Below are positions 32,608 through 42,540 of a stretch of DNA of 64,000 nt, in pieces. The first letter of the stretch is position 1, and each line of letters opens with the position of its first letter. A program made the translations under genes and the position numbers. This DNA comes from Sporopachydermia quercuum (Eukaryota; Ascomycota; Sporopachydermiomycetes; Sporopachydermiales; Sporopachydermiaceae): contig BCGN01000003.1 of NCBI GenBank assembly GCA_001599295.1, forward strand, positions 1,589,148 to 1,653,147, in the 5' to 3' direction. The notes beneath the pieces were generated by a model. The model had not been told where the DNA came from, did no database searches, and saw nothing but the letters and a program-made list of their open reading frames with translations.

Positions 32608-33840
32608 ATGGCGTCAGAAGTAACAGAGAAATCTCCTTTACTGGATAATAAGGAAAATCAGGGAAGTCCTGAAACTCTCAATCCGATTTCAGTAGATTTA
32701 CCAGGAAAATCCGCCGAAAAGGTAGCAGAGAATGCACCAAAGGTACCTGAAAAGAAGGAGCAAACTGTTGAAACAGTGAAAGAAAAACCGGTCACTAATG
32801 GTAACAATGAAGCCCCATCAAGTACAAAAGGTAAAAAGAGAAGAAAGGTGAAGAAGCATTCGAAACCGAAAAGCAAAAAATTCATCTGGCTAACAGGACA
32901 ATTAATTATCTTGAGCGTTGGGTTGTTGTTCTTCGCTTATGGTGTAAGTCGGCGCTTGAAGTTTAAGAAAACGAATCTTTTTGAAGACATATTATACCGG
33001 ATAACCTCAGCAGCTTCGGTATTTGTATTTGGATTATCAGCATTTAATCAAATTGGTGGTCAATCTGCGCTAAGTTCAATTGGTGCTAAATCAACCAATA
33101 GGGTGATTTTACCTTCTTTTACCGTTTTACTGACCATCGAATCCTTCAGGTTCTTCATTCTATCACTAATTTGGTTGGTTACTAAACCTGTTGTGTTGAA
33201 AATAGCACCTTTTATTATCTACTCTGGCTTACAAGTTTCTAATTTCATGCTCGAAGATTTGTTCAAGGACAAGACATCTTCTCCAGTTTATGTCTATTGT
33301 AACAAATTTCTTGATCAAGAAGTTGCCTTGATTGGAATAGCCTCTGCTTTTGACTTGCTACTGTTTTTCAGACTATTAATTGAAACAATTACTTTACGAG
33401 GATTATCAGGNTACGTGTTGATTTTATTTGGACTCTTCTGTCGTATGAGAATTTTATATTCTCCAGGCTTACAATTGCTGGCTGAAAGGGCCTTTGTTCA
33501 GTTAGATAAATTGATATTGAAAGCCCCAGAAAAAGTTCAAACTGTATACAATCAATTGAAAAACATTTTGATTCAACCTGATCGAGATGCAATAGAAAAT
33601 GATGCAGATAAGCAACCTGCAGTCGGGCGATTGCCAACTGATCCTGCTAAGATTTCTTCATCAGAGAAGGACTCAAAAGGTTCGGTATCCGGTTCTACGG
33701 GTAATAGTTCTCGAAAGAGTTCTGTCTCTAAGAAGTCAGGAACTTCCAAAGTTAAATCAGGAACATCTAAAGTTACAACTAATGAGTCGACAAAACCGGC
33801 TGAGGTAAATGATAGTCAACAAACTTCTGGTTTCGAGTAG
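32608..33840 (+). CDS. POM33: TMEM33/Pom33-family membrane protein
   Basis: Member of the TMEM33 family (yeast Pom33/Per33, S. pombe Tts1), which shapes ER and nuclear-envelope membranes and helps distribute nuclear pores. The 410-aa protein starts MASEVTEKSPLLDN. The first 90 residues are charged and end in a Lys/Arg cluster. Hydrophobic segments follow at about 92-112, 125-150, 170-215 and 240-280. The stretch after the last one, YSPGLQLLAERAFVQLDKLI then PEKVQTVYNQLKNIL, fits the conserved end of the family. A Ser/Lys-rich tail (about 330-410) makes it longer than Pom33 (279 aa). S. cerevisiae has two copies; only one is seen here. Family assignment is firm, the exact one-to-one relation less so. 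Confidence 0.78.
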   Translation: MASEVTEKSPLLDNKENQGSPETLNPISVDLPGKSAEKVAENAPKVPEKKEQTVETVKEKPVTNGNNEAPSSTKGKKRRKVKKHSKPKSKKFIWLTGQLIILSVGLLFFAYGVSRRLKFKKTNLFEDILYRITSAASVFVFGLSAFNQIGGQSALSSIGAKSTNRVILPSFTVLLTIESFRFFILSLIWLVTKPVVLKIAPFIIYSGLQVSNFMLEDLFKDKTSSPVYVYCNKFLDQEVALIGIASAFDLLLFFRLLIETITLRGLSXYVLILFGLFCRMRILYSPGLQLLAERAFVQLDKLILKAPEKVQTVYNQLKNILIQPDRDAIENDADKQPAVGRLPTDPAKISSSEKDSKGSVSGSTGNSSRKSSVSKKSGTSKVKSGTSKVTTNESTKPAEVNDSQQTSGFE

Positions 33841-33880
33841 TTTTCTTAAACTACTCACCTGTGGACTGGTTGGACAATAG

Positions 33881-33901
33881 CGGTAATCGGTAATCGGTAA
33901 T
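33881..33901. repeat. CGGTAAT x3 tandem repeat
   Basis: Three exact head-to-tail copies of a 7-bp unit, 40 bases after the stop codon of the Pom33-like gene. Confidence 0.9.
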
Positions 33902-34184
33902 AGTTGTTATGTAGAAAGAGTTATTGATTGAGACTGATGGAAACCCTGTTAATTATTCTATTGTTCATAAACGACTGTAGTAAACAATAATGAGAGGCAA
34001 GTTTCACAATCTGTCTTCCAAGACAAATTGTATGAATATAAGACGACGTGAATTGGATTTAACTTAGAATTTACTTTTATTTATGCCTTTGTATTAGTTG
34101 CTTGATTATTTAACTATTCTGTTTCCTTCAGCTGACATCAGTATAACGTTTGTTTACGTCGAAGCTCAATAAAGCTTTTATTAA

Positions 34185-34222
34185 CTACCATTTACTTGTA
34201 CGTTCAAACAAGTAAATGGTAG
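34185..34222. repeat. 14-bp perfect inverted repeat, 10-nt loop
   Basis: CTACCATTTACTTG (34185-34198) and its exact complement CAAGTAAATGGTAG (34209-34222) flank a 10-base loop. A perfect stem this long with a short loop is not expected by chance in 64 kb. It sits 345 bases after the stop of the Pom33-like gene and 600 bases before DAD3. Confidence 0.9.
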
Positions 34223-34822
34223 GTATGAGCAGTAACATTTCTATAAAGCAACCATAGTGTGCTTCACTACAAACGAACTGCTTCTATAGTTTTGACTGGC
34301 CTATAGACTAACCCAATTGATTCCAGCGTGTTTTTAATTTGTATAAATTTATAAGCATATCATAATAACATGATAAAATGATAACAATGTTTACTAGAAT
34401 AATTCAATGAAAGGTAGATCCCCCTGTTACGATCTTCATATGTTCACGTAATCTAGTATTAGCTTGCATTGGTTCAATCTCTAGAATAACACCCTAAACA
34501 ATAAGACGCGTTTCTTTCATTCCTCTGATGACAATCAGATCCAATCTGAGCATATTTTATTTTTAAGACAACTTGGATGTATAGATATACTATTGATGGG
34601 TAGTGCTTTTCAATACTTCTTGGTTGTTTACTTTTTGAATGCATTTCTCTCACTCTCGTTTTTTTTTCGAATCATTATTTCGTTTCTCTTATATTTAATA
34701 GATATACCGTAGTTGTTTATCTGTCAATCTCTCTATCTATTGCCCTGTTTACAATTGAGTAACCAGGCTGTTTTCTTACCTCAAGGTACTTGTTTTGCCA
34801 GAACTTTGATTTTTGTTTCAAG

Positions 34823-35266
34823 ATGGAGTCAAACTGTTTGACAATAGATTATAATCTGAAAACCACACAGCTTACTTCAGTAGAGATCCAGCTGCTGAAT
34901 GAGTATCAGAGACTGGCTAGGAACTTACAAAAGGTATGTCATGTGTATGGGTAGTACAATGGTTGTTGATAGCACTACGAGTTATGAAATGAAAAGGGTT
35001 GAACATGATTGTGCATTGAAAATTTATTAAATCACAATAAATAAAAGTAAAATTGATGAAATGGCTGAGAAAATCTAACATTTTGAAACTAGTTGGCACT
35101 CTATATAGAAGAAACAAATACCAGGCCAACAGCGGCTTTACTAGAAACCTTCCGGAATCTCGAAACTAAGCTAACCAGTGTTTACACCTTATTCAAAGCC
35201 TCGGTGTACAATATAATTCAACGGCAGGTAGACAATCGATATAAAGATGCAGAAATGGAAGGTTGA
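34823..35266 (+). CDS. DAD3: DASH/Dam1 complex subunit Dad3, two exons
   Basis: Subunit of the ten-protein DASH ring that couples kinetochores to microtubules. Exon 1 (34823-34933) encodes MESNCLTIDYNLKTTQLTSV through RNLQK. The intron 34934-35092 begins GTATGT and ends at CTAG, with a CTAAC branch at 35074-35078. Exon 2 (35093-35266) keeps phase 0 and reads LALYIEETNT onwards. The product is 94 aa, as in S. cerevisiae (94 aa by memory). The conserved core matches: LLNEYQRLARNLQKL, then LLETFRNLETKLTSVYTLFK, then ASVYNIIQRQ. A nearer acceptor at 35108 would break the frame, which fixes the splice choice. Neither exon is long enough to stand out alone. The downstream gene (Ecm7-like) converges with only a 230-base gap. 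Confidence 0.9.
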
Positions 35267-35496
35267 TTAGATATTGACCTGGAACTGAAAATTACATCTA
35301 TCCCCAATTATACCTTATGTGTGGTGATCAAGTTGTCGAGTGTCTATATATTAAGGAGTGCTCAATCTATATTGATTGCTTATTATATGATGGTCAATTA
35401 TTCCATTTGAGTCGGTGCTGTGTCTTGTCCTGTTTGGTGATTGGAAATTGAATGATAATTGGCAGGATATCGCTCGAAGAAAAAAGCCCAAGATGC

Positions 35497-36807
35497 TCAT
35501 TTCTTCTCCGGTAATAATATTGGTTTGTTCGAGTTGAAGCTTTGCAGAGATACACCAGTGTAGCCATCCATCAAATCATCAGTTAAATCAACTGAATAAA
35601 CAGAATGATTGTCCATATTGATTTCATGATGCAATTCGCCACTTCTCAGATGACCTGGTCGAGACAGTTGTGACTCGCTTATTTCCTGTTTCTCATTGTC
35701 CATATTACTATCTAATTCTATAGCATTGTCGTGATCATGTATATGTTCATGTTCGTCATCGTCATCGTCATAAACATATTCCTGGCGCTCTAAAATGCTG
35801 TCTTTATCTGAATCTGAACTTATTTCAGACTCTGAGGATGAAAAGTATGATTCGTCGTCTGGAATAAAGAACGCCATGGGACCAGCCCATAAGGCCATTG
35901 AAATTAATGATGCTACGAATGCCAACCATAAAACGACAAAAAAAGCTGTGCCAAGTCGAGCTGTTATACCAAACACTTTGAACTCCGAGTTGATTCCATC
36001 GCGAGTGTTTATATATATCTTAGTGATACTCACAGCTCCCATCAACATACATATAAATGAAGCTGTTGATAATATAGCTGCAGCCAGTGGATACCAATCA
36101 AAAAAGTATTCCATTGGCCCAGTGAAGAGCAATATAGCGGTTATACTTAGTCCGATGATTAACGAGACACGATAGAAAGTACACCATGCAATACTAGACG
36201 ATGCGAACCTCATATCAGTATCCGTGAAGTAAGCAATCACGTTCAGATTCAGCACTGTTAGTATGTTGGTGACATTGAATGAATACTCTGGAGTTGTTTC
36301 TGAACAAATAACTTTGAATGAAAGTGGTTCATCCTCTACTTCTTCAGATGAGGTAGTTGTATTTTCTAGTGTAGCAAGAGGTAAATCAATGTCACTTGCG
36401 TTATCTATATACTGTGTCCCGTTCATATGAGTGAAATTTCCATAGCAGAAGCTCCACATACCAGTGACAACAAACTGAGGTGCTGAAACAAGTTGCTGAT
36501 CAGCATAACTTGATAAAAGATTTAGTTGTGATGTCGTGAATCCAAGGCCATACTCGTAAAACTCACGATTGAAACGCATCTGATTTGATTTGATTGCATT
36601 AATTAAACCAGGGGCAATATTTGATGCTGGAAATACAACTCGTAGTATGTATAATTGATGTTCTAGTTTACCAGCAGTACCGGCCGTTATTAACATGGTA
36701 AGTATAATAACCAATAATGTTGCTAGATACTTAGTTATCACGAAATAATCCACGTAGTCCCGTAGGACATTCCATACTTTCCCTCCTAATGAACCAATTT
36801 TACCCAT
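35497..36807 (-). CDS. ECM7: Claudin/SUR7-type membrane protein, Ecm7-like
   Basis: 436 aa with an N-terminal membrane segment (about 24-44), a long extracellular loop, and three more segments at about 210-235, 240-262 and 285-312. The loop carries the PMP22/claudin/SUR7 motif as GMWSFCYG and several N-glycosylation sequons (NFT, NGT, NAS, NTT). This four-helix plan fits the Sur7/PalI/Ecm7 group. The length is close to S. cerevisiae Ecm7 (448 aa, linked to high-affinity calcium influx). The location near IMPDH and RPS1 parallels YLR443W near YLR441C and YLR432W, so Ecm7 is preferred over Sur7, Rim9 or Dcv1. The cytosolic tail is acidic and contains an unusual Asp/His run (DDDDDEHEHIHDHD). The identification rests on topology, motif and context rather than clear alignment. 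Confidence 0.6.
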   Translation of the reverse strand: MGKIGSLGGKVWNVLRDYVDYFVITKYLATLLVIILTMLITAGTAGKLEHQLYILRVVFPASNIAPGLINAIKSNQMRFNREFYEYGLGFTTSQLNLLSSYADQQLVSAPQFVVTGMWSFCYGNFTHMNGTQYIDNASDIDLPLATLENTTTSSEEVEDEPLSFKVICSETTPEYSFNVTNILTVLNLNVIAYFTDTDMRFASSSIAWCTFYRVSLIIGLSITAILLFTGPMEYFFDWYPLAAAILSTASFICMLMGAVSITKIYINTRDGINSEFKVFGITARLGTAFFVVLWLAFVASLISMALWAGPMAFFIPDDESYFSSSESEISSDSDKDSILERQEYVYDDDDDEHEHIHDHDNAIELDSNMDNEKQEISESQLSRPGHLRSGELHHEINMDNHSVYSVDLTDDLMDGYTGVSLQSFNSNKPILLPEKK

Positions 36808-38436
36808 GTTGTAGTAATTTCTATTGTTTCTTCACTTATTTATGATCCCTGCAGTCATTATGACACTCATAGGGCTGATAGATAACGTTGTTGAAATTGA
36901 AAGTCAGGATGCTATTTACTGTAGATTATAGTTCTCTAGTTCCTTCAAGTCATTGATTCACTTAACGACATACAGCACGACCAATATGTATTCAAGACTC
37001 CTGATTCAACTGTTTGATTTTCGCTTTAATGAATGTTGTGATTGATTTCCTTGAATTGTTGTAAATGACTTGATGATTATCACAAATGAGCCAGCAACCG
37101 ATGAACTGATGCTCTCCAATTACGTTTATATGCTCATGTCCTCCTCAATACACATACCGCGAAGCGCATAAGCTGTTTTACTGAATACAGATACTCTATT
37201 GATCAAAACGGATATCTTGGTCTCTCTTTATCATTGCCTTCTTGTTGCCAAATATCGGTTTCTAATATTCTTACTAAAAGGAGTTAATCGATGTTTGATC
37301 AAGAGTAAAGAAAAGTAGGTTCTATATATTCATGCATANTTCATGCACTGTTTATGTATTGCATGCCCCCAGTATCAAATCACGTGATTTGATAATTGGA
37401 TTGTTCCTGAAAATTGATGTACATTTGATAATAGAACAGTTGTTTCTCAGCTTGAGCGCTGAATTTTAAATGAATAAACAACTGTATTTTATTAAATAGA
37501 ATTTCTTTTTTAGACCTGTTTTCAGTTTTTAACTAAAGTAATTCGTCTTGAATTGTTCTCAGGAAGAGAAGTAATCCAAGATGGAGTTGACAGATTGCAT
37601 ATNATGGGGAACTTTTCACTATCATGAATCTTACAGATTGCTTGTAGTTGAACAAAGAGATATCAAAGTAACTGTAAATATTAAAGGAAACGGCAACAAA
37701 ATCAGCTAATATTGGACAAATGTATATAAGTATCTATTTAAAAGATTACTTTTTCCATTCTTCTTTTCATTATCGCGTTATTATAGTAGTTCGAACATCC
37801 TATCTACAACAAATGTTAACATCACATCTCCTCTCGAATCACTAAATCATATCGATGTACAGGATACAGCTACCTAGCCACTGAGCTTCTTACCTAATCC
37901 ATAAAACAATACTCAACCTGAAAATATACTAGAGACCAAAAAACTAACACCTTGCAAAGATAAGAATGTCCTTTGATTTTAATTATCACTAGAATTACTA
38001 TAGTTCTCTTAGCAATTGAGCTAACAAACCTGACAGCTAAAGATTACATAATCTAGAAGAAATATTTGTGGTCAAAACTTAACCTTAAACCTCTAACAGG
38101 AAAGTGAAAAAAATTTTTAATTTATATGGGAGAAAAATGCGTGAGGAATTTTAAGTAATACAGTTTGTTGTGGGAGTATTACTAAGTGTATATAAACCCT
38201 TTGATATCCTTTAAGAGCATTTTACTTAAAACTATCTACAAATTTGATCTTATTCCTGGTTTTTTTCTTTTCCTTGGTTCGGTTGGTCGGTATAGTATTG
38301 GCAGACCCAACCCTACCCTTCATTACAATTTCTTATCATTATTTATATTATCACGATTTTATTTCGTAAGATTTACTCGTTGCTCACTGCAGAACATAAC
38401 TTGTATCTAAACACATAAAAAAATCCCATAGACAAA
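36808..38436. other. Divergent promoter: Ecm7-like gene / IMPDH
   Basis: 1.6 kb between divergent starts. Holds the 22-bp CACGTG palindrome (37373-37394), a nearby group of TGCATG motifs (37,332-37,365), and a TATATAAA at about 38,190, about 245 bases before the IMPDH start. No credible ORF. Confidence 0.6.
37373..37394. promoter_or_regulatory. 22-bp perfect palindrome centred on CACGTG
   Basis: Eleven complementary base pairs on each side of the centre (37383/37384) with core ATCACGTGAT. The core is an ideal Cbf1/bHLH site; the symmetry extends well beyond what one bHLH dimer needs. It lies 566 bases from the Ecm7-like start and 1.04 kb from the IMPDH start. Confidence 0.75.
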
Positions 38437-40259
38437 ATGGTTGAAGAATACACCAAAGCTTTGGAACTCATCAAAGAATACGAGACCAAAGATGGTCTTG
38501 ATGTCCATACGTTAATGGATTCAAACATCAGAGGTGGATTGACTTATAACGATTTCCTTATGCTCCCAGGTAGAATTACTTTCCCTGCTTCAGCTGCTTC
38601 CTTAGAAACCAAGCTCACTAAGAAGATCACTTTAAAGACACCATTCGTGTCATCTCCCATGGATACTGTCACTGAATCTGATATGGCTATTCATATGGCA
38701 CTTCTTGGTGGTATTGGTATTATTCATCATAACTGCTCCGCTGATGAACAAGCTGCTATGGTTAGAAAGGTAAAGAAATTTGAAAACGGTTTCATTTCTG
38801 ACCCTGTTGTCATCAAACCAAGCTGCACAGTTGGTGAAGTTAAGAAGATGAGAGAAGAATTAGGATTCTCTGGCTTTCCTGTTACTGGTATGTTTAATTC
38901 TTGATTTACTTACAACAATTTTCTTCTCCTAAATAACGTACATGATGTGGAAACAATTAATCAATAACTTTCGTTCTACCGTATCGGTCAAACGACCAAG
39001 TGGAAACATATATTTTCTGACCCTTTATTTATTATTCATTTATTGATATTGATTTATTTGATAATCAAATAATTCACTTATCTGAGGAGCTATGATAGCA
39101 TTTTTATCATTCAATTGCTTTTTGATACTAACAAGTTTCTATAGAAGATGGAAAAGTCCCAGGTAAATTACTAGGTATCATCACATCAAGAGATATTCAA
39201 TTCCATGATAATGATTCTACTCCTGTCTCTGAAGTTATGACTAAAGAATTAGTCACTGCTCCAAAGTCTATTGATTTAGCTACAGCTAACAACGTGTTAA
39301 GAGAGTCCAAGAAGGGCAAACTTCCTATTGTTGATGAAGAAGGATACATTGTTGCTCTTTTATCTCACACAGATTTGAAGAAGAACTTGACTTGGCCCAA
39401 TGCTTCCAAATCTGCTGACTCCAAGCAATTATTATGCGGTGCCGCCATTGGAACTAGACCTGATGATCGTTTAAGATTAGACAAGTTAGTTGCTGCCGGT
39501 TTGGATGTTGTCGTCTTGGATTCATCTCAAGGTGACTCAGTCTTCCAAATTGACATGATTAAGTGGATCAAGGCTACTTATCCTGACCTTCAAGTTATTG
39601 CTGGTAACGTTGTTGTTAGAGAACAAGCAGCTAGCTTGATTGCTGCCGGTGCTGATGCATTACGTATTGGTATGGGTTCAGGATCTATTTGCATTACCCA
39701 GGAGGTTATGGCTGTTGGTAGACCTCAAGGTACCGCTGTCTATAATGTCTGTGCTTTCGCCAAGAGATTTGGTGTCCCATGTATCGCTGATGGTGGTATT
39801 CAAAATATTGGTCATATTATCAAGGCTTTGGCTTTAGGTGCATCTTGTGTTATGATGGGTGGCTTACTTGCTGGTACTACTGAATCTCCCGGTCAATATT
39901 TCTTCAGGGATGGAAAGAGACTAAAAACTTATAGAGGCATGGGATCAATTGAAGCCATGGAGAAGCAAGACAATAACGACAATGCCGCTACTAGCAGATA
40001 TTTCTCTGAAGGAGACTCTGTTCTGGTTGCTCAAGGTGTTTCTGGTGCTGTTATCGATAAGGGTACTATTACCAAGTTCATTCCTTACTTATATTATGGT
40101 TTACAACATGGTTTCCAGGATATTGGTGTCAAAAGCGTTGTCGAATTAAGAGAACAAGTTGATAATGGATCTGTTAGATTTGAGTACAGAACTGCTTCTG
40201 CTCAACTTGAAGGTGGTGTTCACTCTCTTTATTCTTATGAAAAGAGACTCCATAACTAA
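38437..40259 (+). CDS. IMD3: IMP dehydrogenase, two exons
   Basis: NAD-dependent conversion of IMP to XMP, the committed step to GTP, in the cytosol. Exon 1 is 38437-38887. The intron 38888-39144 (257 nt) has GTATGT, a TACTAAC branch (39126-39132) and a TATAG acceptor. Exon 2 is 39145-40259. The joined protein is 521 aa, the usual fungal size. The intron splits the codon after GFPVT, inside the CBS region, and restores [18 protein letters not shown]. The catalytic cysteine lies in GSGSICITQ at about residue 333. Residue 251 in CGAAIGT is Ala, the drug-sensitive form: Thr here gives mycophenolate resistance in Candida albicans, and Ser does so in yeast Imd2. S. cerevisiae has four IMD genes, one with an intron; one gene is seen here. 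The codon set suggests high expression. Confidence 0.97.
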
Positions 40260-40967
40260 TTAATTAAAAAAGGTTGTTCTGTGGTGAGAACTTGATATAT
40301 AAATAATGTTGATAGAAATTAGCTAATAATTTATGTAATTATAATAGCATTAATGTGGGTAATTGAAATGTTTTTGGGACTACGTAAAATAGTATAATTG
40401 GATGTTTTTCTCGTTCCGTTTTGTCAGCAGAGCTGAAAGAACTAAACCGTAAATATGGCTGACTTGCAGGTGCATCATGAAGAATTAACACTAACTGAGA
40501 AGAGTTTCGAAGATGAAGTATAATTTCTCATGTGATTGATGTTCCAATATTTCTCGTTGTTGTTAACTAGTGTTCACGAAAGTACTTAATTCTTGGTCGT
40601 TCAGAGGTACATGACTCCAGTCCGTTTATATACATCATTTGAATCCTAAAAGGATGTCTCCTATGGTGACAAGTTTTTCGGAAGTTTGCCGTTTTTCAGC
40701 ATCGATCAACTCTATGAGAAATCAGAAATACCTAGCGACAATCTTCTAGAATCAATACTTCATTGACTTCTCTACATAAGAAATACACATGTATACGTTA
40801 TACAGGAGCTACCGCTGTCTAGTGATGATTAGATCTATTCATATATACACATTTTGAGACTACAACTACAAATAGAACAGAATTTTAAAATGATATTTTC
40901 GATTAGTGTTAGATACACTGGTTAAAAGTTTTTATATAGATTAAATCATAAGACAGATTCAAACCAA
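40260..40967. other. Convergent gap IMPDH / RPS1
   Basis: 3' flanks of two converging genes. A 22-codon ATG frame at 40455-40523 (MADLQVHHEELTLTEKSFED) reads like protein but is too short to judge and has no convincing splice partner. Nothing else recognised. Confidence 0.5.
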
Positions 40968-41741
40968 TTAAACAGATTCAAGAACAACATCCTTGAATTC
41001 TCTGTTAACCTTCTTTCCAGTTTCATCAGTAGAATTACCTTCACCGTGTAAAGATAATAAAGCACCAAGGTCGAATTTGGGTTGTTTCAATAACTTGACC
41101 TTTCTAATGTGAACGTTTTGTAAAGGATAGATTCTCTTTGAAACTTTTTCAATTTCACGTCCAATAACTTCAGGAATCAACTTGCTGGTTAATTGAGCTA
41201 AAGTAACAGTGGAAACTTCTCTCAAAATGATTTCAGTCATCTTCTTTCTGATGGCTCTAATTTGTGAACTTTGAGCATAAGTAGTCTTCTTGATTTGATT
41301 TGGCATTCTCTTGGTGAAACCAATGGCGAAAACTCTGATGTAGTAGTCATCAGCAGTCTTGACGGTGACATTAGCTTCAATCAAAGTTTGCCATTTTCTA
41401 ACTAAAGATCTCAACTTGTCGGAAGTGAAGTCCAAACCGTGGAAGTTGGTTAAAAGGTTCTTTCCTTGAACTTCATCAACACGGAGCTTGACCTTTCTGA
41501 AAGAGTGGTCTTCCTGACCTTGTAAATCAGCAAGGCAAACTTCGACGATACGTCCCTTAAGGGAGTCGGCGGCATTCTTCAAACCGGTAGACTTGTTGAC
41601 AAGAGTCTTACCAACATTTCTGTTTTCGAAAGTAGAAGGGGCCTTGATGTCGTACCATTCCTTCTTGGTGAAAGGATCAACAACCTTCTTCTTTAAACCC
41701 TTCTTTCCCTTAGAAAGTCTCTTATTCTTACCGACAGCCAT
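40968..41741 (-). CDS. RPS1: 40S ribosomal protein eS1
   Basis: Structural protein of the small ribosomal subunit at the mRNA exit platform (yeast Rps1A/B). The 257-aa protein starts [19 protein letters not shown] and continues with the conserved [16 protein letters not shown]. It is basic, collinear over its whole length with the yeast protein (255 aa), and has no intron. Codon use is strongly biased (AAG, GGT, TTG, TCT classes), as in other ribosomal protein genes. The gene lies between IMPDH and ILV5; IMD3 and RPS1A are also linked on S. cerevisiae chromosome XII. Confidence 0.98.
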   Translation of the reverse strand: MAVGKNKRLSKGKKGLKKKVVDPFTKKEWYDIKAPSTFENRNVGKTLVNKSTGLKNAADSLKGRIVEVCLADLQGQEDHSFRKVKLRVDEVQGKNLLTNFHGLDFTSDKLRSLVRKWQTLIEANVTVKTADDYYIRVFAIGFTKRMPNQIKKTTYAQSSQIRAIRKKMTEIILREVSTVTLAQLTSKLIPEVIGREIEKVSKRIYPLQNVHIRKVKLLKQPKFDLGALLSLHGEGNSTDETGKKVNREFKDVVLESV

Positions 41742-42540
41742 GATTAATTACTGTTACTATTATCGATTGACGTTGTTAATAAGAATCTGAACAGTAAATG
41801 TCAATAATGCTTTGATGTCTTGTATGAGATAGTGCAAAAAATCTATGTAAATTCAGATAGAAAGAGTGAAAAGCAATACTAAGAGTTAGCAGAGGTCAGA
41901 ATAGCTAGCAGTCTGTCTGTGTAGGATTGTTTCGCATACTATTGCGTCGTTCCCGTATTCAGAGTAATACAGTCTGAAAATTCGTGAGTGGGTGCCTCTT
42001 TCCATTTAGGTAAATACATAAGGAAGAGAACCATATTTGGATAAGCAAAGGTGAAAATTACCGCAAACGGAAACGAAAAGGTTAAATATGACGGTTCTTT
42101 TGGAGCGTTTGGCACATGACTAAATATAGGGTAAACAAACATCACGTGACTAAGTGAAAAAATTCATGCGCAATATATTAAAAATTATAAGCATTACGAG
42201 ACGAGGGGAAGAGTATAATAACAAAAACAGTGATACGGCTGAATTGTTGTTGATCTGGCACGGTCGAACTTACAATAAGATAGGTATCTTGATAGAATCA
42301 TATCAGTCAATTGCGAAGATCCATTCTATTTCAGTTTACTATCATATTAGTGAGCAAGTACAACTTATACTTTCTACCTTGACGTACGACTACCTATAAC
42401 ATATTAGATCATCAGTATCTACAGGGATCTGGAAAGTTAAATAGATCATTAAATTATGAATATATATTACTACAAACACTGTTTATTCCATAAACTTGAG
42501 CGTAAGCAGTATGAGGTTTCTTAATACAGTTTGGATGAAT
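41742..42540. other. RPS1 promoter / ILV5 3' flank
   Basis: Region between two minus-strand genes. It contains a CACGTG site at 42143-42148, 400 bases upstream of RPS1. I did not see a Rap1-like or convincing Tbf1 site near the gene. Confidence 0.6.
42143..42148. promoter_or_regulatory. CACGTG site upstream of RPS1
   Basis: ATCACGTGAC context, a good Cbf1 core. Cbf1 takes part in ribosomal-protein gene regulation in Candida albicans, so the location upstream of RPS1 is sensible, though 400 bases is rather far. Confidence 0.4.

Larger units (their letters stand above)
33841..34822. other. Spacer with strong hairpin before DAD3
   Basis: Region between two plus-strand genes. It contains three tandem CGGTAAT units (33881-33901) and a 14-bp perfect inverted repeat (34185-34222). 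The right half is the DAD3 promoter with T-rich runs. Confidence 0.6.

Noticed and set aside
34775-34800. U1-like 5' end (TTCTTACCTCAAGG)
   Set aside because: Lacks ATACTTACCT and any downstream U1 structure; it lies just upstream of the DAD3 start.
37373-37460. Point-centromere (CDEI) reading of the CACGTG palindrome
   Set aside because: No CDEIII-type CCGAA element or pure AT CDEII block at the right distance.
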